Positions 7,490-15,166 of a stretch of DNA of 15,917 bases are shown piece after piece. The position numbers and the translations under genes were made by a program. The notes beneath the pieces were generated by a model. The model saw nothing but the letters and a program-made list of their open reading frames with translations, was not told the DNA's origin and did not search any database. Position 1 is the first letter of the stretch. Each line of letters begins with the position of its first letter. The DNA comes from JBKBXU01 sp046313675 (GTDB lineage Bacteria > Bacteroidota > Bacteroidia > Cytophagales > Cytophagaceae). The stretch spans positions 1 through 15,917 of the forward strand of contig JBKBXU010000074.1 of the NCBI GenBank assembly GCA_046313675.1. Direction: 5' to 3'.

Positions 7490-8470
7490 TTAAACCTTTT
7501 GTACAATTTCAGAATTTAATGAAAGTGTTTGTTTTTTCTTTACTGGATATTTTTTAGAGACAAAAGCAAACAAACTTCCAAGGATACAATGGGTAAGACT
7601 TGACAATGCAGACGGAACGGCGGTTGCAGGATCAGGAAAGTTGTTTTTGGCAAGAAGAGCACCAAGTCCGGAATTTTGCATTCCTACTTCAATGGATACC
7701 GTTCTTGCACTAGCCTCGTTTTTCAATACCATTCTCGCAATCAGGTATCCTAAAATAAAGCCGCCTGCATGAAGTAAAATAACAGATGTGAAAAGACTTA
7801 ATGCTGAGATAAGAATTATTTCTTTTCCTCCACCAATTATACTTGCAACAATTAATGTGACGAAAACTACCGCAACCGGAGGTGCAAAAGGAATTACTTT
7901 TTGGGCGAAATCAGGGAGAAGTCTGTTAATTAAAACACCTGTAATTACGGGTAATAAGACCACTTTTATGGTATCAGAAAATAAAGCAAATGCATCGACT
8001 GAAACTGTGTTTCCTATTAGAAATGACGTTAGCAAAGGCGTAAAAACAATTGCTAAAATGGTTGAAAAGGCTGTCATGGTGACCGATAAGGCTACATTTG
8101 CTCTGGCAAGATAACATATAACATTGGATGCTGTGCCACCGGGGCAACAGGAAACAAGTATTAATCCGGCAGCCAAAAATGGGGGCAAGGCAAATGTAGA
8201 GGCAAGTATAAATCCAAGAAGGGGCATTAATGTATATTGTAATAATAAACCAATAAACACTGGAAAGGGTGTTTTAAATACATTAGTAAAATCGGAAGGA
8301 CGTAAAGTTATGCCCATTCCAAGCATAATAACTGCCAAACCCCACGTAATCATATTTCCTGAAAACCAGATGAAAGCATTAGGAAAAACAAGTGCCACCA
8401 TAGAAGCAGTCAAAACCACCAGGGGAAATAGATTCGTAAAATTCTTTAGGATTTTCATTAGGGATTTCAA
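7490..8470 (-). CDS. Bile acid:sodium symporter (BASS) family transporter
   Basis: This 326-residue inner-membrane protein belongs to the BASS/SBF family (PF01758), which couples uptake of organic anions to sodium entry. It has about ten hydrophobic segments from residue 12 to 305. The sodium-site residues known from the Neisseria ASBT structure are all present, shifted by one: S115 and N116 in GGTASNV, S129, T133 and E261 for site 1, and Q78, V262, M264 and Q265 for site 2 (EVGMQNSGLG). The CCPGGTASN and LGMGITL motifs are typical. Substrate is not predictable from sequence: bacterial members carry bile acids, pantoate or ketopantoate (PanS) or pyruvate-like acids. The ATG at 8470 is used, but an in-frame ATG at 8458 is also possible. 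It is transcribed alone, with a hairpin in its upstream region and a mobile-element hairpin about 60 bp past its stop. Confidence 0.93.
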   Translation of the reverse strand: MKSLMKILKNFTNLFPLVVLTASMVALVFPNAFIWFSGNMITWGLAVIMLGMGITLRPSDFTNVFKTPFPVFIGLLLQYTLMPLLGFILASTFALPPFLAAGLILVSCCPGGTASNVICYLARANVALSVTMTAFSTILAIVFTPLLTSFLIGNTVSVDAFALFSDTIKVVLLPVITGVLINRLLPDFAQKVIPFAPPVAVVFVTLIVASIIGGGKEIILISALSLFTSVILLHAGGFILGYLIARMVLKNEASARTVSIEVGMQNSGLGALLAKNNFPDPATAVPSALSSLTHCILGSLFAFVSKKYPVKKKQTLSLNSEIVQKV

Positions 8471-8494
8471 AGTTCTAAATTAACTAAATTTTCT

Positions 8495-8521
8495 TATTGG
8501 TTTATTTACAACAAACCAATA
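8495..8521 (-). promoter_or_regulatory. Inverted repeat upstream of the symporter gene
   Basis: A perfect 9-bp pair, TATTGGTTT (8495-8503) and AAACCAATA (8513-8521), with a 9-base loop lies 24 bp upstream of the symporter start. It could be an operator or a leader hairpin. No clear TAnnTTTG promoter is visible beside it. Confidence 0.4.
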
Positions 8522-8528
8522 TTTACCT

Positions 8529-8563
8529 GATCAGAGTATGCAGATTAATTGTGACAGCTTAAA
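8529..8563. repeat. Degenerate direct repeat flanking the symporter gene (second copy)
   Basis: This is the partner of 7240-7275, in the same orientation. It occupies part of the 8471-8798 gap, which otherwise holds a likely coding remnant at 8701-8791 and no complete gene. Confidence 0.45.
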
Positions 8564-8700
8564 TTTGAAGATTACCTGATAAATGGTATCGCTTTATCTA
8601 AAGAAATATACGCTACGCAAAATATAGAGGATTAAATCTTAACTTTGCTTAAAGTATTATAAAACAGAAGAGGTAGGAAATACCCTATTTGCAATTAGAA

Positions 8701-8791
8701 AATAGAAATAAAAGAAAGAACAGGTAGAAGTGCAGATGAAAATAACCTATCACCTGAAGGAGTGGAATACACATTAAATAAGTTGAATTAA
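8701..8791 (+). pseudogene. Possible 3' remnant of a gene (about 29 codons)
   Basis: A frame reading KIEIKERTGRSADENN, LSPEGVEYTLNKLN and stop (TAA 8789-8791) looks protein-like but has a stop just upstream and no start codon. It ends 7 bp before the next gene. No family is recognised, and chance is possible at this length. Confidence 0.2.
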
Positions 8792-8798
8792 ATCAGAT

Positions 8799-9479
8799 AT
8801 GGACATAGCCGGAAAGATAGCTGCCATTGACGCCATCAAACAGGAGATATATGCCGTGGGCAAGTTGCCCGACCTATCTATCCGTAGAGTTCCCATAGGG
8901 ATTCTGCGGATAGGAGCGGAAAACATCCACCAGAAAAACCTACTTGTCCTTCTACACTCTAATCTTTGGGTTATTGAGAATAATTTACAAGCTTTAGGAA
9001 TGATCAATATTTCAGTTGAAGAACTTGCACAGTATTTTACCTTTAGGAAAAAGCCATTTACTACCACTAATGGATTATATATTCACTTTTCAGGCGAAGA
9101 GATTTACACACAGTATCAATATCCTGTTTCTAGAAATTCAGAGTTTGAATTTAGCCTGTATACAGAAGGCGAAAACCTGCATGAATTTATTCAAGGCTAT
9201 AAAATTGAAAGTGTTAACGACATTGACAATCTTGATTATAGAAACATTTTAATAAGGTATCTTAACCGGGAAGCTACCATGGAGGTTATTTCAATGGAAA
9301 TGGAAGAAGCTCCGGTTAATTTCCGACTGCATAAATTTAGTACTATGGTATTCAGCATTGATATGCATTTTTATGATGAGGAAAATAGGCATCTAACCCT
9401 GCCGGAGGATTTTGTAGAATATTTTCAAAAGAATGAAGGGAAGCTTCAGGTTGCTTTTGAAAATAGATATAAATTTTAA
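8799..9479 (+). CDS. Hypothetical protein with an in-frame palindromic insertion (226 aa)
   Basis: The product is a soluble-looking 226-residue protein of unrecognised family. It has three parts. Residues 1-26 (IAAIDAIKQEIYAVGKLP) faintly resemble the N-terminal helix of Fic-type proteins, which is weak inference. Residues 27-38 (SIRRVPIGILRI and neighbours) are encoded by a 36-bp copy of the palindromic element (8878-8913). Residues 40-226 look like a continuous natural protein with acidic, aromatic-rich strands (FEFSLYTEGENLHEF; MHFYDEENRHLTLPEDF). The start ATG at 8799 gives the longest frame; an in-frame ATG at 9001 would skip the inserted part and could be the working start if the upstream portion is debris. 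No signal peptide. Copy D begins 5 bp after the stop and may act as terminator. Confidence 0.6.
   Translation: MDIAGKIAAIDAIKQEIYAVGKLPDLSIRRVPIGILRIGAENIHQKNLLVLLHSNLWVIENNLQALGMINISVEELAQYFTFRKKPFTTTNGLYIHFSGEEIYTQYQYPVSRNSEFEFSLYTEGENLHEFIQGYKIESVNDIDNLDYRNILIRYLNREATMEVISMEMEEAPVNFRLHKFSTMVFSIDMHFYDEENRHLTLPEDFVEYFQKNEGKLQVAFENRYKF
8878..8913. mobile_element. Palindromic element, copy C (solo 36-bp hairpin inside a gene)
   Basis: It begins CTATCCGTAGAG and ends TTCTGCGGATAG, the same hairpin as the left ends of copies A and D, with one changed stem base. Being 36 bp, it adds exactly 12 codons and keeps the host frame. Its right flank GGAGCG is shared with copy D's right flank, so the unit may extend a few bases further. 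Confidence 0.75.
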
Positions 9480-9484
9480 CATCT

Positions 9485-9749
9485 CTATCCGTAGAGTTCC
9501 CATAGGGATTCTACGGGTTAATAAATAAATCAGAGACTTTGTCTCTGGCGTCATAATTTTCTAAAATTGCTTTATTTCCAACAAGCCAGGGCAGGTATAG
9601 TCAGATCGGAAGAGGACTATGTCTATTCCAGTGCGATTGACTATTATAGTAATGGAAAAGGATTAATTGAGATTTATTAGATTTATTAATGAGACTAAGT
9701 CTCATTGTTATTAAATAATCCGTATAGCCCTTCGGAACTCTACGGATAG
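9485..9749. mobile_element. Palindromic RAYT-type element, copy D (265 bp, most complete)
   Basis: The copy has imperfect terminal inverted repeats (CTATCCGTAGAG ... CTCTACGGATAG). In order it contains the left tip hairpin (9489-9517), the stem CAGAGAC-TTT-GTCTCTG (9531-9547), a transposase C-terminal remnant (9588-9680), the stem AATGAGAC-TAA-GTCTCATT (9688-9706) and the right tip hairpin around CCCTTCGGAA. It fills the space between two convergent genes, 5 bp past one stop and 18 bp past the other. GTAG at the foot of the tip hairpins resembles the conserved tetranucleotide of REP sequences that RAYT enzymes recognise; that functional link is inference. Confidence 0.8.
9588..9680 (+). pseudogene. 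C-terminal remnant of a REP-associated tyrosine transposase (RAYT)
   Basis: Thirty codons and a TAG stop read RAGIVRSEEDYVYSSAIDYY then SNGKGLIEIY. Members of the RAYT/IS200-like transposase family in Bacteroidota end in the same way (NPV.AGIV..PE.Y.YSSA.DYY..KGL.EI). The catalytic HUH and tyrosine motifs lie upstream in intact enzymes and are absent here, so this piece cannot be active. It lies inside copy D in the expected position just before the right end. Confidence 0.65.
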
Positions 9750-9767
9750 GAGCGTTACAACTTATTA

Positions 9768-12464
9768 TTATAATTTACAAACTTTGATCCGTTCTGTAAA
9801 ACCAGTTTTATCTGTTATTGTAATAATGTAAACACCTGGTAAAAGAGCAGATAGGTCGATTTTTTTTTCAGAAGAATGGTACGGATAATTTAACAATAAA
9901 TTACCGGAAAGAGAATAAATCTGAATCTGACCTGAAGTGTGCAAGCCAGTAAGTTGACAACTTGTTTCAACCGGGTTAGGAACAAGTTTTACCGGATCCT
10001 TATAAAAATCAGAAAGATTACCTGTTATGCCATCATCACCAGTAGATCCATCATCGCCAGTAGAATCATCATCACCTGAAGAACCGTCATCACCAGTAGA
10101 GTCGTCATCATCTGTTGCATAATTTCCAATCCTTATTATCTCAGGATACAAGTGACATGCACTACTAAAAGTACCAGGGTCATTATTGCCTCGGAAGCAT
10201 ACAGCTAAATAATATTGCCCGGGATCATGTCCTGATAAATTTATGGCTGTTGAAACCGTTGTGGTTTCACCCGAAGCTATTGGAGTTTCATAACTCCTTC
10301 TTTGAAACCAGTTATAATCACTAAAGGTGAAGTTTTCAAAATCTCTTGCATTGCGGCTGGTAAAGAAAAACAATTCCCAGTTGCTGCCGGATGTTACCTC
10401 TCCAATATTTTCAATTGTGATATCTGACATAGGAAGAAATAAATCATCTTCTTTAATTTCATTAGAACTCATTGTCATTTCCTTTATTTCAACGATTGGA
10501 ATATCACTAATTCCAACGGTTATAGGAACATATAACATATTGTTATCTTCTCTTTCCTCATCAATATAATCCGGAAAGTCCAGTATGGCGATAAGGTAAT
10601 AGTCTCCCGGTGTTACGAACGGAAACTGGGGGATTGTTCGGAATGCAGTCATTGGAAAAGATTGAAAATAGGAATATTCCGTTAGCAGGGTATAGTCATT
10701 TTCATCCGGAACGGTGTCGGTTGACAGCAACAAATGCAAGGGATAATTAGATGCTCCCATATTGTACAATTCTCCCTGATTTATTATACTAGTAAATTGA
10801 AGTTGTACCACCATAGTCTGCAGAGGAATATATGAAGTTCCCGAAATCAGAGATAAATCGATCATTTCATAATCTGTTTTGTTGGTTACCATACTGTTTT
10901 CGGCTATATGCTCCACCTTCACTATGAGTACATTATTATCATCCCGTATTTCTTCTATCAGATTTTCCGGATCCACAATGTAAATTACATAAACTGACAG
11001 ACTGGTATCTCTGGGTAAAAAAACAGTTGGGGATAACTGGAACGAGTGACCCGGTGCAAGAGGAGAATAATTATAGCTATAAAGAAACTCATCATCAGTA
11101 TTGTAAAGAGAATCCGATGATACATAAATTCTTATGTTTATATCGGATGAAGTTGTCGTATTGCCGATATTTTCCAACTTAAAAGTTTGTGAGAAAGCCT
11201 GTCCATAAACATGTTTTGAATTTAGGTGGGATATCTGAATGTCCAGGTCAGGTAGCAATACATTGGGATCATATACTCTTGCAGTTTTTTCAAAAATATT
11301 GACATCATCCAACTCGACTATTTCCCCACCACCATCAATGTTTAGTACCAGACGATAATCACCAAAAGGAATATTTGATTGAATATAAACAGGCTGGCTG
11401 ACTCTTAATATTTCAAACCCCTTAAAATCATGATTAACAACACCTTCATAAACAAGAAACTGATTGTCATCATTATCAATTAATTTAAGTGAGAAATTAA
11501 GCGTCCCCGAAAATTCAAGGGGTGAGAAATTCACAATATCAAATAAATAAGTATTTGTCGCACTGCTTTCAAATAATTGAATCCCGTCTGTCAAAAAAGC
11601 ATAAAATTCAGGTTTAGGTTCTTTATTAAATTTTCCTTCAGCCCGTTCCTGATACCATAAATCCATATAATCAAATTGTCCGGGAGTAAAAGAATTTTTA
11701 CACGCATTATTTGCATAAGACATGATATTTGTAATGTCAGGAGTATATAAATCGCCGTTATCATCTGTGACTGTAAATTCTTTTATAAATAAACAGCTAA
11801 AATTTAAATACCCATTAAGGTTAGGATCTGCAGGAGTGTCACATATTTGATCCCCGGCTATTAAACAATTAGAACCATTAACCAGCTCTGCCCCTAAATC
11901 AGTATCGTGGGTGTGCCTGAGCCCGAAATAGTGTCCAAACTCGTGTTCCATAGTGGTATTGTTTAAACATGATTGCTTTACGATAATAAAACCTTCTCCG
12001 CCCACAGGACCTAAGGTAGCTTCGCCACATATTCGAAAGTCGTAATAAAATACATCACCGATAAGGAAAAGGTCTATGACATTTTCAGATGCATGGCGAA
12101 GCACCAGTTCATCCCGTTCCTGCGTAGTGTTCAGAAAGAAGTATTGTGGTTCATTAATGTAATGGATTTTATCTGCCATAAAGAATACCACGTTCATTGA
12201 GGCATAATGCTCATTCAGATTAATTATCCTCCTGTATAAATCCTCTACATTTACAGTTGAACCGTCATAGTTAATAAGAACATGTACTTGTATAGGTACA
12301 TATTTTGTTGTCTCATCAATAGATTTCCTGATTTTTCTGGAAGCATATTCACGTAATAAACTTTCCGTAGGAGAAAAAGAATCCTCCAGTAATATATAAT
12401 CTTTTTGAGCAATCCCCGGAAAAGATAAAAAAATCATGAGTGCTGGTACTAATAGAAACTTCAT
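9768..12464 (-). CDS. T9SS-secreted M43 (pappalysin/cytophagalysin-like) zinc metalloprotease
   Basis: This 898-residue extracellular protease has a signal peptide (residues 1-19, cleavage before Q20). The metzincin catalytic domain spans about 55-280: the zinc site HEFGHYFGLRH is at 174-184 with E175 as the general base, followed by the M43-type stretch with C200, GDQICDTPADPN (205-215) and C224, and the Met-turn NIMSY with M248. Then come beta-sandwich modules resembling CARDB domains (about 404-515 and 655-780, with a related one at 535-650). A flexible acidic linker of hexapeptide repeats (785-815) leads to a T9SS type A sorting domain (822-898: VPNPVETSCQL, IYSLSG, LLPGVYIITITD). It should be exported by Sec, then moved across the outer membrane by T9SS and released or attached to the surface. 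No propeptide switch is obvious. Likely monocistronic. Confidence 0.93.
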   Translation of the reverse strand: MKFLLVPALMIFLSFPGIAQKDYILLEDSFSPTESLLREYASRKIRKSIDETTKYVPIQVHVLINYDGSTVNVEDLYRRIINLNEHYASMNVVFFMADKIHYINEPQYFFLNTTQERDELVLRHASENVIDLFLIGDVFYYDFRICGEATLGPVGGEGFIIVKQSCLNNTTMEHEFGHYFGLRHTHDTDLGAELVNGSNCLIAGDQICDTPADPNLNGYLNFSCLFIKEFTVTDDNGDLYTPDITNIMSYANNACKNSFTPGQFDYMDLWYQERAEGKFNKEPKPEFYAFLTDGIQLFESSATNTYLFDIVNFSPLEFSGTLNFSLKLIDNDDNQFLVYEGVVNHDFKGFEILRVSQPVYIQSNIPFGDYRLVLNIDGGGEIVELDDVNIFEKTARVYDPNVLLPDLDIQISHLNSKHVYGQAFSQTFKLENIGNTTTSSDINIRIYVSSDSLYNTDDEFLYSYNYSPLAPGHSFQLSPTVFLPRDTSLSVYVIYIVDPENLIEEIRDDNNVLIVKVEHIAENSMVTNKTDYEMIDLSLISGTSYIPLQTMVVQLQFTSIINQGELYNMGASNYPLHLLLSTDTVPDENDYTLLTEYSYFQSFPMTAFRTIPQFPFVTPGDYYLIAILDFPDYIDEEREDNNMLYVPITVGISDIPIVEIKEMTMSSNEIKEDDLFLPMSDITIENIGEVTSGSNWELFFFTSRNARDFENFTFSDYNWFQRRSYETPIASGETTTVSTAINLSGHDPGQYYLAVCFRGNNDPGTFSSACHLYPEIIRIGNYATDDDDSTGDDGSSGDDDSTGDDGSTGDDGITGNLSDFYKDPVKLVPNPVETSCQLTGLHTSGQIQIYSLSGNLLLNYPYHSSEKKIDLSALLPGVYIITITDKTGFTERIKVCKL
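10020..10112 (-). repeat. 18-bp coding tandem repeat for a (T/S)GDD(G/D)S linker
   Basis: About five imperfect units of 18 bp encode TGDDGS, SGDDDS, TGDDGS and TGDDGI in the metalloprotease, between its last beta-sandwich module and its sorting domain. Such acidic repeats can bind calcium or simply act as a spacer. Unit number may vary between strains by slippage. Confidence 0.85.
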
Positions 12465-12725
12465 ATTAACTATTTTATAAAAAAAACAGAGTTAAAAAAT
12501 CATTTAAATATAAACATTTTCTAAAAGTAATATCTTTTTGCCACCAAATTTAAATCCGCAATTCGAAAATGTAATTTATGTCTCCATTTAGGATTTTATC
12601 TCCCCTTGATTTATTTGATTCGATAGGAAAAGAGTGTGGGCTTTAAGATAAGTAGGTTTTTATTCCCCACCAATAGTCCTTTTTTGCACCCTAAATCCGC
12701 AAGTATTACACAAAAAAATATTTCT

Positions 12726-12956
12726 CTATCCGTAGAATTCCCATAGGGATTCTACGGGTTAATAAATAAATCAGAGACTTTGTCTCTGTTGTCATAATTT
12801 TTTATAATTTCTTCAATTTCAACAAGCAGGCTAGCCATGTCACTTGATGGAAGTCAAGGATTAATTGAGATTTATTAGATTTATTAGATTTATTAATGAG
12901 ACTAAGTCTCATTGTTATTAAATAATCCGTATAGCCCTTCGGAACTCTACGGATAG
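12726..12956. mobile_element. Palindromic RAYT-type element, copy E (231 bp, both ends)
   Basis: The left end is nearly identical to copy D (CTATCCGTAGAATTCCCATA, then CAGAGAC-TTT-GTCTCTG). The right end matches D, including AATGAGAC-TAA-GTCTCATT, and finishes GGATAG. The interior differs from D and carries the 28-bp block shared with copy B (12824-12851). The 9-bp unit ATTTATTAG occurs twice plus a partial in E, but once plus a partial in D. The 12465-12725 gap to its left shows nothing beyond AT-rich sequence that presumably holds the protease promoter. Confidence 0.8.
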
Positions 12957-13092
12957 TGAAGTAGTGTGAATATTGTAACATTATTCAACAATTGTATAAA
13001 TTATTTACTACAAATGATGGTTACTTTTACACAGAGAAGAAATACTATTTGTGTAGTACTCGGGTAAAAATTTAATTTAAAATACTATTTAT

Positions 13093-13263
13093 ATGTCGCC
13101 ATCATCACCAATGAAAATTACATGGGTTATAGGTTTATTATTAGGAGTTTTAGGAATAATAGGTCACTATGTCCAGGTAGATATCCTAACCGAGCATAAC
13201 TATATCTTGCTATTGGCAGGCTTTGTTACACTTGCAGTCGGTACTTCCTTTAAAGTTCTGTAG
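13093..13263 (+). CDS. Small two-helix membrane protein (56 aa)
   Basis: A 56-codon frame from the ATG at 13093 to the TAG at 13261-13263 encodes a short polar start, a hydrophobic helix (about residues 10-25, WVIGLLLGVLGIIG), a short polar loop (HYVQVDILTEHN) and a second hydrophobic helix (about 38-51, LLLAGFVTLAVG). The layout is typical of small inner-membrane proteins found across Bacteroidota, none with a known function that I can name. A weak promoter candidate lies upstream: TTTG at 13048-13051 and TAATTTAA at 13073-13080, but the spacing is 21 bases. An internal ATG at 13111 (residue 7) is an alternative start. It is not part of an operon. Confidence 0.7.
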   Translation: MSPSSPMKITWVIGLLLGVLGIIGHYVQVDILTEHNYILLLAGFVTLAVGTSFKVL

Positions 13264-13380
13264 ATGTTCTCAAAAAGTGCTTGGGGAAGGATTGCTTAAC
13301 TCCTTTAATTATCCGTTTTATTTCCAGAATTGCTTAACCTTAACATTTCGCTTAGGTGTGAAAGCAATTCTTTATAGTGT

Positions 13381-13461
13381 TGTTATATAATGAGCTGCGT
13401 TATCCGCCAAAGGTCGGACAAAGTGTTAAGCATAGCTTCGGGATTGGGCACGAGCCAGCCT
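13381..13461. repeat. Three-block dispersed module, copy 1
   Basis: The blocks are TGTTATATAATGAGCTGCG (13381-13399), GTTAAGCATAGCTT followed by CGGG (13425-13442) and GCCAGCCT (13454-13461). All three recur in the same order and orientation at 15762-15882. The rest of the 13264-13518 gap holds nothing I can support. The nature of the repeat is unknown; it does not fit the canonical integron attC core. Confidence 0.6.
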
Positions 13462-13518
13462 AAGCATGCATGTCAACGTATTATCTTTATTTTACTAAAT
13501 AAAATTGATTCTTTAGAT

Positions 13519-13860
13519 TCAATTTTGAGCATATAAACACCCTTGAGTCATTACCCCATGATCCCAAACAAAAGAACCCAGTCCGGAAGCTGATAAAGAA
13601 ACTCCCTCTCCTCAACATATTTCCTTATCAGCCCCTGCATAAATTACAGGAATTTGATTTGCCGGAATTGTATAAGCTTCTCCTTGTGTTGTGGGTGAAC
13701 TTCCTGATACTCTTATTTTGTAATTCATTCCTGGTGTTAGCGTATCTGGGATGAACGAATGTATAGATCCGGAATTAATATCTTCTACTGCTCCCGATAA
13801 ATTAAGAGGGTTATCCCCATTGCGGTAAAAACCCAAAGTCGCAATAATTAAATTGATCTT
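13519..13860 (-). pseudogene. Decayed fragment of a large surface protein with Ig-like repeats
   Basis: The minus strand reads, across an in-frame TGA at 13612-13614, a piece typical of giant Bacteroidota adhesins: GDNPLNLSGAVEDINSG ... YKIRVSGSSPTTQGE ... VIYAGADKEIC, stop, GEGVSLSASGLGSFVWDHGV. The part after the stop is the natural continuation (compare D..IC.G..V.LSASG ... W..GV in this family), so one base change (for example GGA to TGA) would explain it. There is no start codon, signal peptide or sorting domain, and a stop lies just upstream at 13861. It is divergent from the intact T9SS gene at 13949. Confidence 0.6.
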
Positions 13861-13948
13861 TCACCGTATAAGACTGATGATAACTTCAACGAAACCGATA
13901 AATTAATCGATATATATTAAAATAACTTTTGACACTAATAGTTATACT

Positions 13949-15136
13949 ATGAAAAAATCATTTTTTTTGTCTCTTACATTTCTTGTGTGTTTTTTACAAA
14001 TTTCAACGACCTTTGGTCAAACAGGTACTGTCGGAAATCCTTTTACAGAATTAGGTCAGGCAAGAGGCGTTACGAGCGCGGGAATTTATTATTTTAATTT
14101 AGGAGGGGTAACTTTCAACACCCATGTTGACGTAAACGGTTACGTTCAAATTGCCATTGATTTTGGAAATGGTGCAGGACAGTTGCCTCAGGAAACGAGT
14201 TTATCACTAGGCAGTCGTGGTATTTTAAATAGCACAGCCCTTGCCTCACTTACTTCAACCTCACATGTTCGTCTTACCTTAAACACAGGTGCTTTGAATG
14301 CTGTTAGTACCAATCCGACCATCATTTCCAGAGTACAGACTAATTTCCCGCTTCACAGAGGAGGTAATGATAATGCCATTAATAATTCATGGTCAGGGAC
14401 TGGTTCTAATTATATAACAACGAATGCTGGCGGATGTAACAGTTCAATTTCTAATTTACATCAGAGTATTATTCATGTATGTGGAAATACAGGAGGCATG
14501 CATTGGATTCCTAATAGCAGTAATCAAAGACTTATTCACAGTGCAGGGAATATTGCAAGTGGAAATTATTTCCAATTATGGGTAACAGACGCCAATTATA
14601 TCCTTCCTATCGATTTAATGAACTTCAAAACTATTCTTAAAGATGAGCGTCTTGTTGAGCTTAGTTGGCAGACCTCTTCAGAAACCAACAATGATTACTT
14701 CACAATAGAGAAATCGAAGGACGGAACAAAATGGATAGAGTTTCAAAAAGTTGATGGAGCCGGATCCTCGTCACAAGTTAATAGCTATGGCGCAATTGAT
14801 CATGACCCTTTACCGGGCAACTCTTATTACAGGTTAAAGCAAACCGATTTTAATGGAGATTATACCTACTCAAAAGTTGCAAGTGTTTTCAATAATTATC
14901 GGAGCTCGGAAATTTATATATATCCTAATCCTACCAGTAATTATATTAACCTGCAAGGAAATTACCTGGAAAGCGGCAGTATAAAAATCTATAATGTGCA
15001 AGGGGATGAAGTAACAGAGCACATTCCAATTCTCTCTCAAGGTGATTCAAAATTTATACTCGATTTTTCGAATTTGTTTCCGGGAATTTATTCCATAATA
15101 ACTCAAAGCAGTTCGCATAGGATATATAAACAATAG
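13949..15136 (+). CDS. T9SS-secreted protein with fibrinogen-like N-terminal domain
   Basis: This 395-residue exported protein starts with a clear signal peptide (MKKSFFLSLTFLVCF, cleavage near residue 23-24), supporting the ATG at 13949. Residues about 28-215 form a domain that resembles the fibrinogen-like or lectin-like heads seen in Bacteroidota surface proteins (GIYYFNLGGVTFNTHVDVNG; conserved NNSWSGTG, C163, C178 and MHWIP); this is recognition by eye and moderate in strength. Residues about 219-315 are the common linker module (LPIDLMNFKT ... ELSWQTSSETNNDYFTIEKS ... YYRLKQTDFNGDYTYSK). Residues 320-395 are a T9SS type A sorting domain (IYPNPTSNYINL, IYNVQG, LFPGIYSIIT). It is likely a surface adhesin or binding protein. 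A mobile-element hairpin 30 bp past the stop may terminate it. Confidence 0.9.
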   Translation: MKKSFFLSLTFLVCFLQISTTFGQTGTVGNPFTELGQARGVTSAGIYYFNLGGVTFNTHVDVNGYVQIAIDFGNGAGQLPQETSLSLGSRGILNSTALASLTSTSHVRLTLNTGALNAVSTNPTIISRVQTNFPLHRGGNDNAINNSWSGTGSNYITTNAGGCNSSISNLHQSIIHVCGNTGGMHWIPNSSNQRLIHSAGNIASGNYFQLWVTDANYILPIDLMNFKTILKDERLVELSWQTSSETNNDYFTIEKSKDGTKWIEFQKVDGAGSSSQVNSYGAIDHDPLPGNSYYRLKQTDFNGDYTYSKVASVFNNYRSSEIYIYPNPTSNYINLQGNYLESGSIKIYNVQGDEVTEHIPILSQGDSKFILDFSNLFPGIYSIITQSSSHRIYKQ

Positions 15137-15166
15137 AAAATCAAAAGATAAACGCTTGATAAACCA

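Noticed and set aside
7788..8483. Plus-strand frames opposite the symporter
   Set aside because: They are the antisense of a well supported membrane protein; the lysine- and threonine-rich peptides are artefacts of that.
13612..13614. TGA as a recoded codon (selenocysteine or readthrough)
   Set aside because: The surrounding fragment has no start, no export signal and no sorting domain; simple decay explains the stop better.
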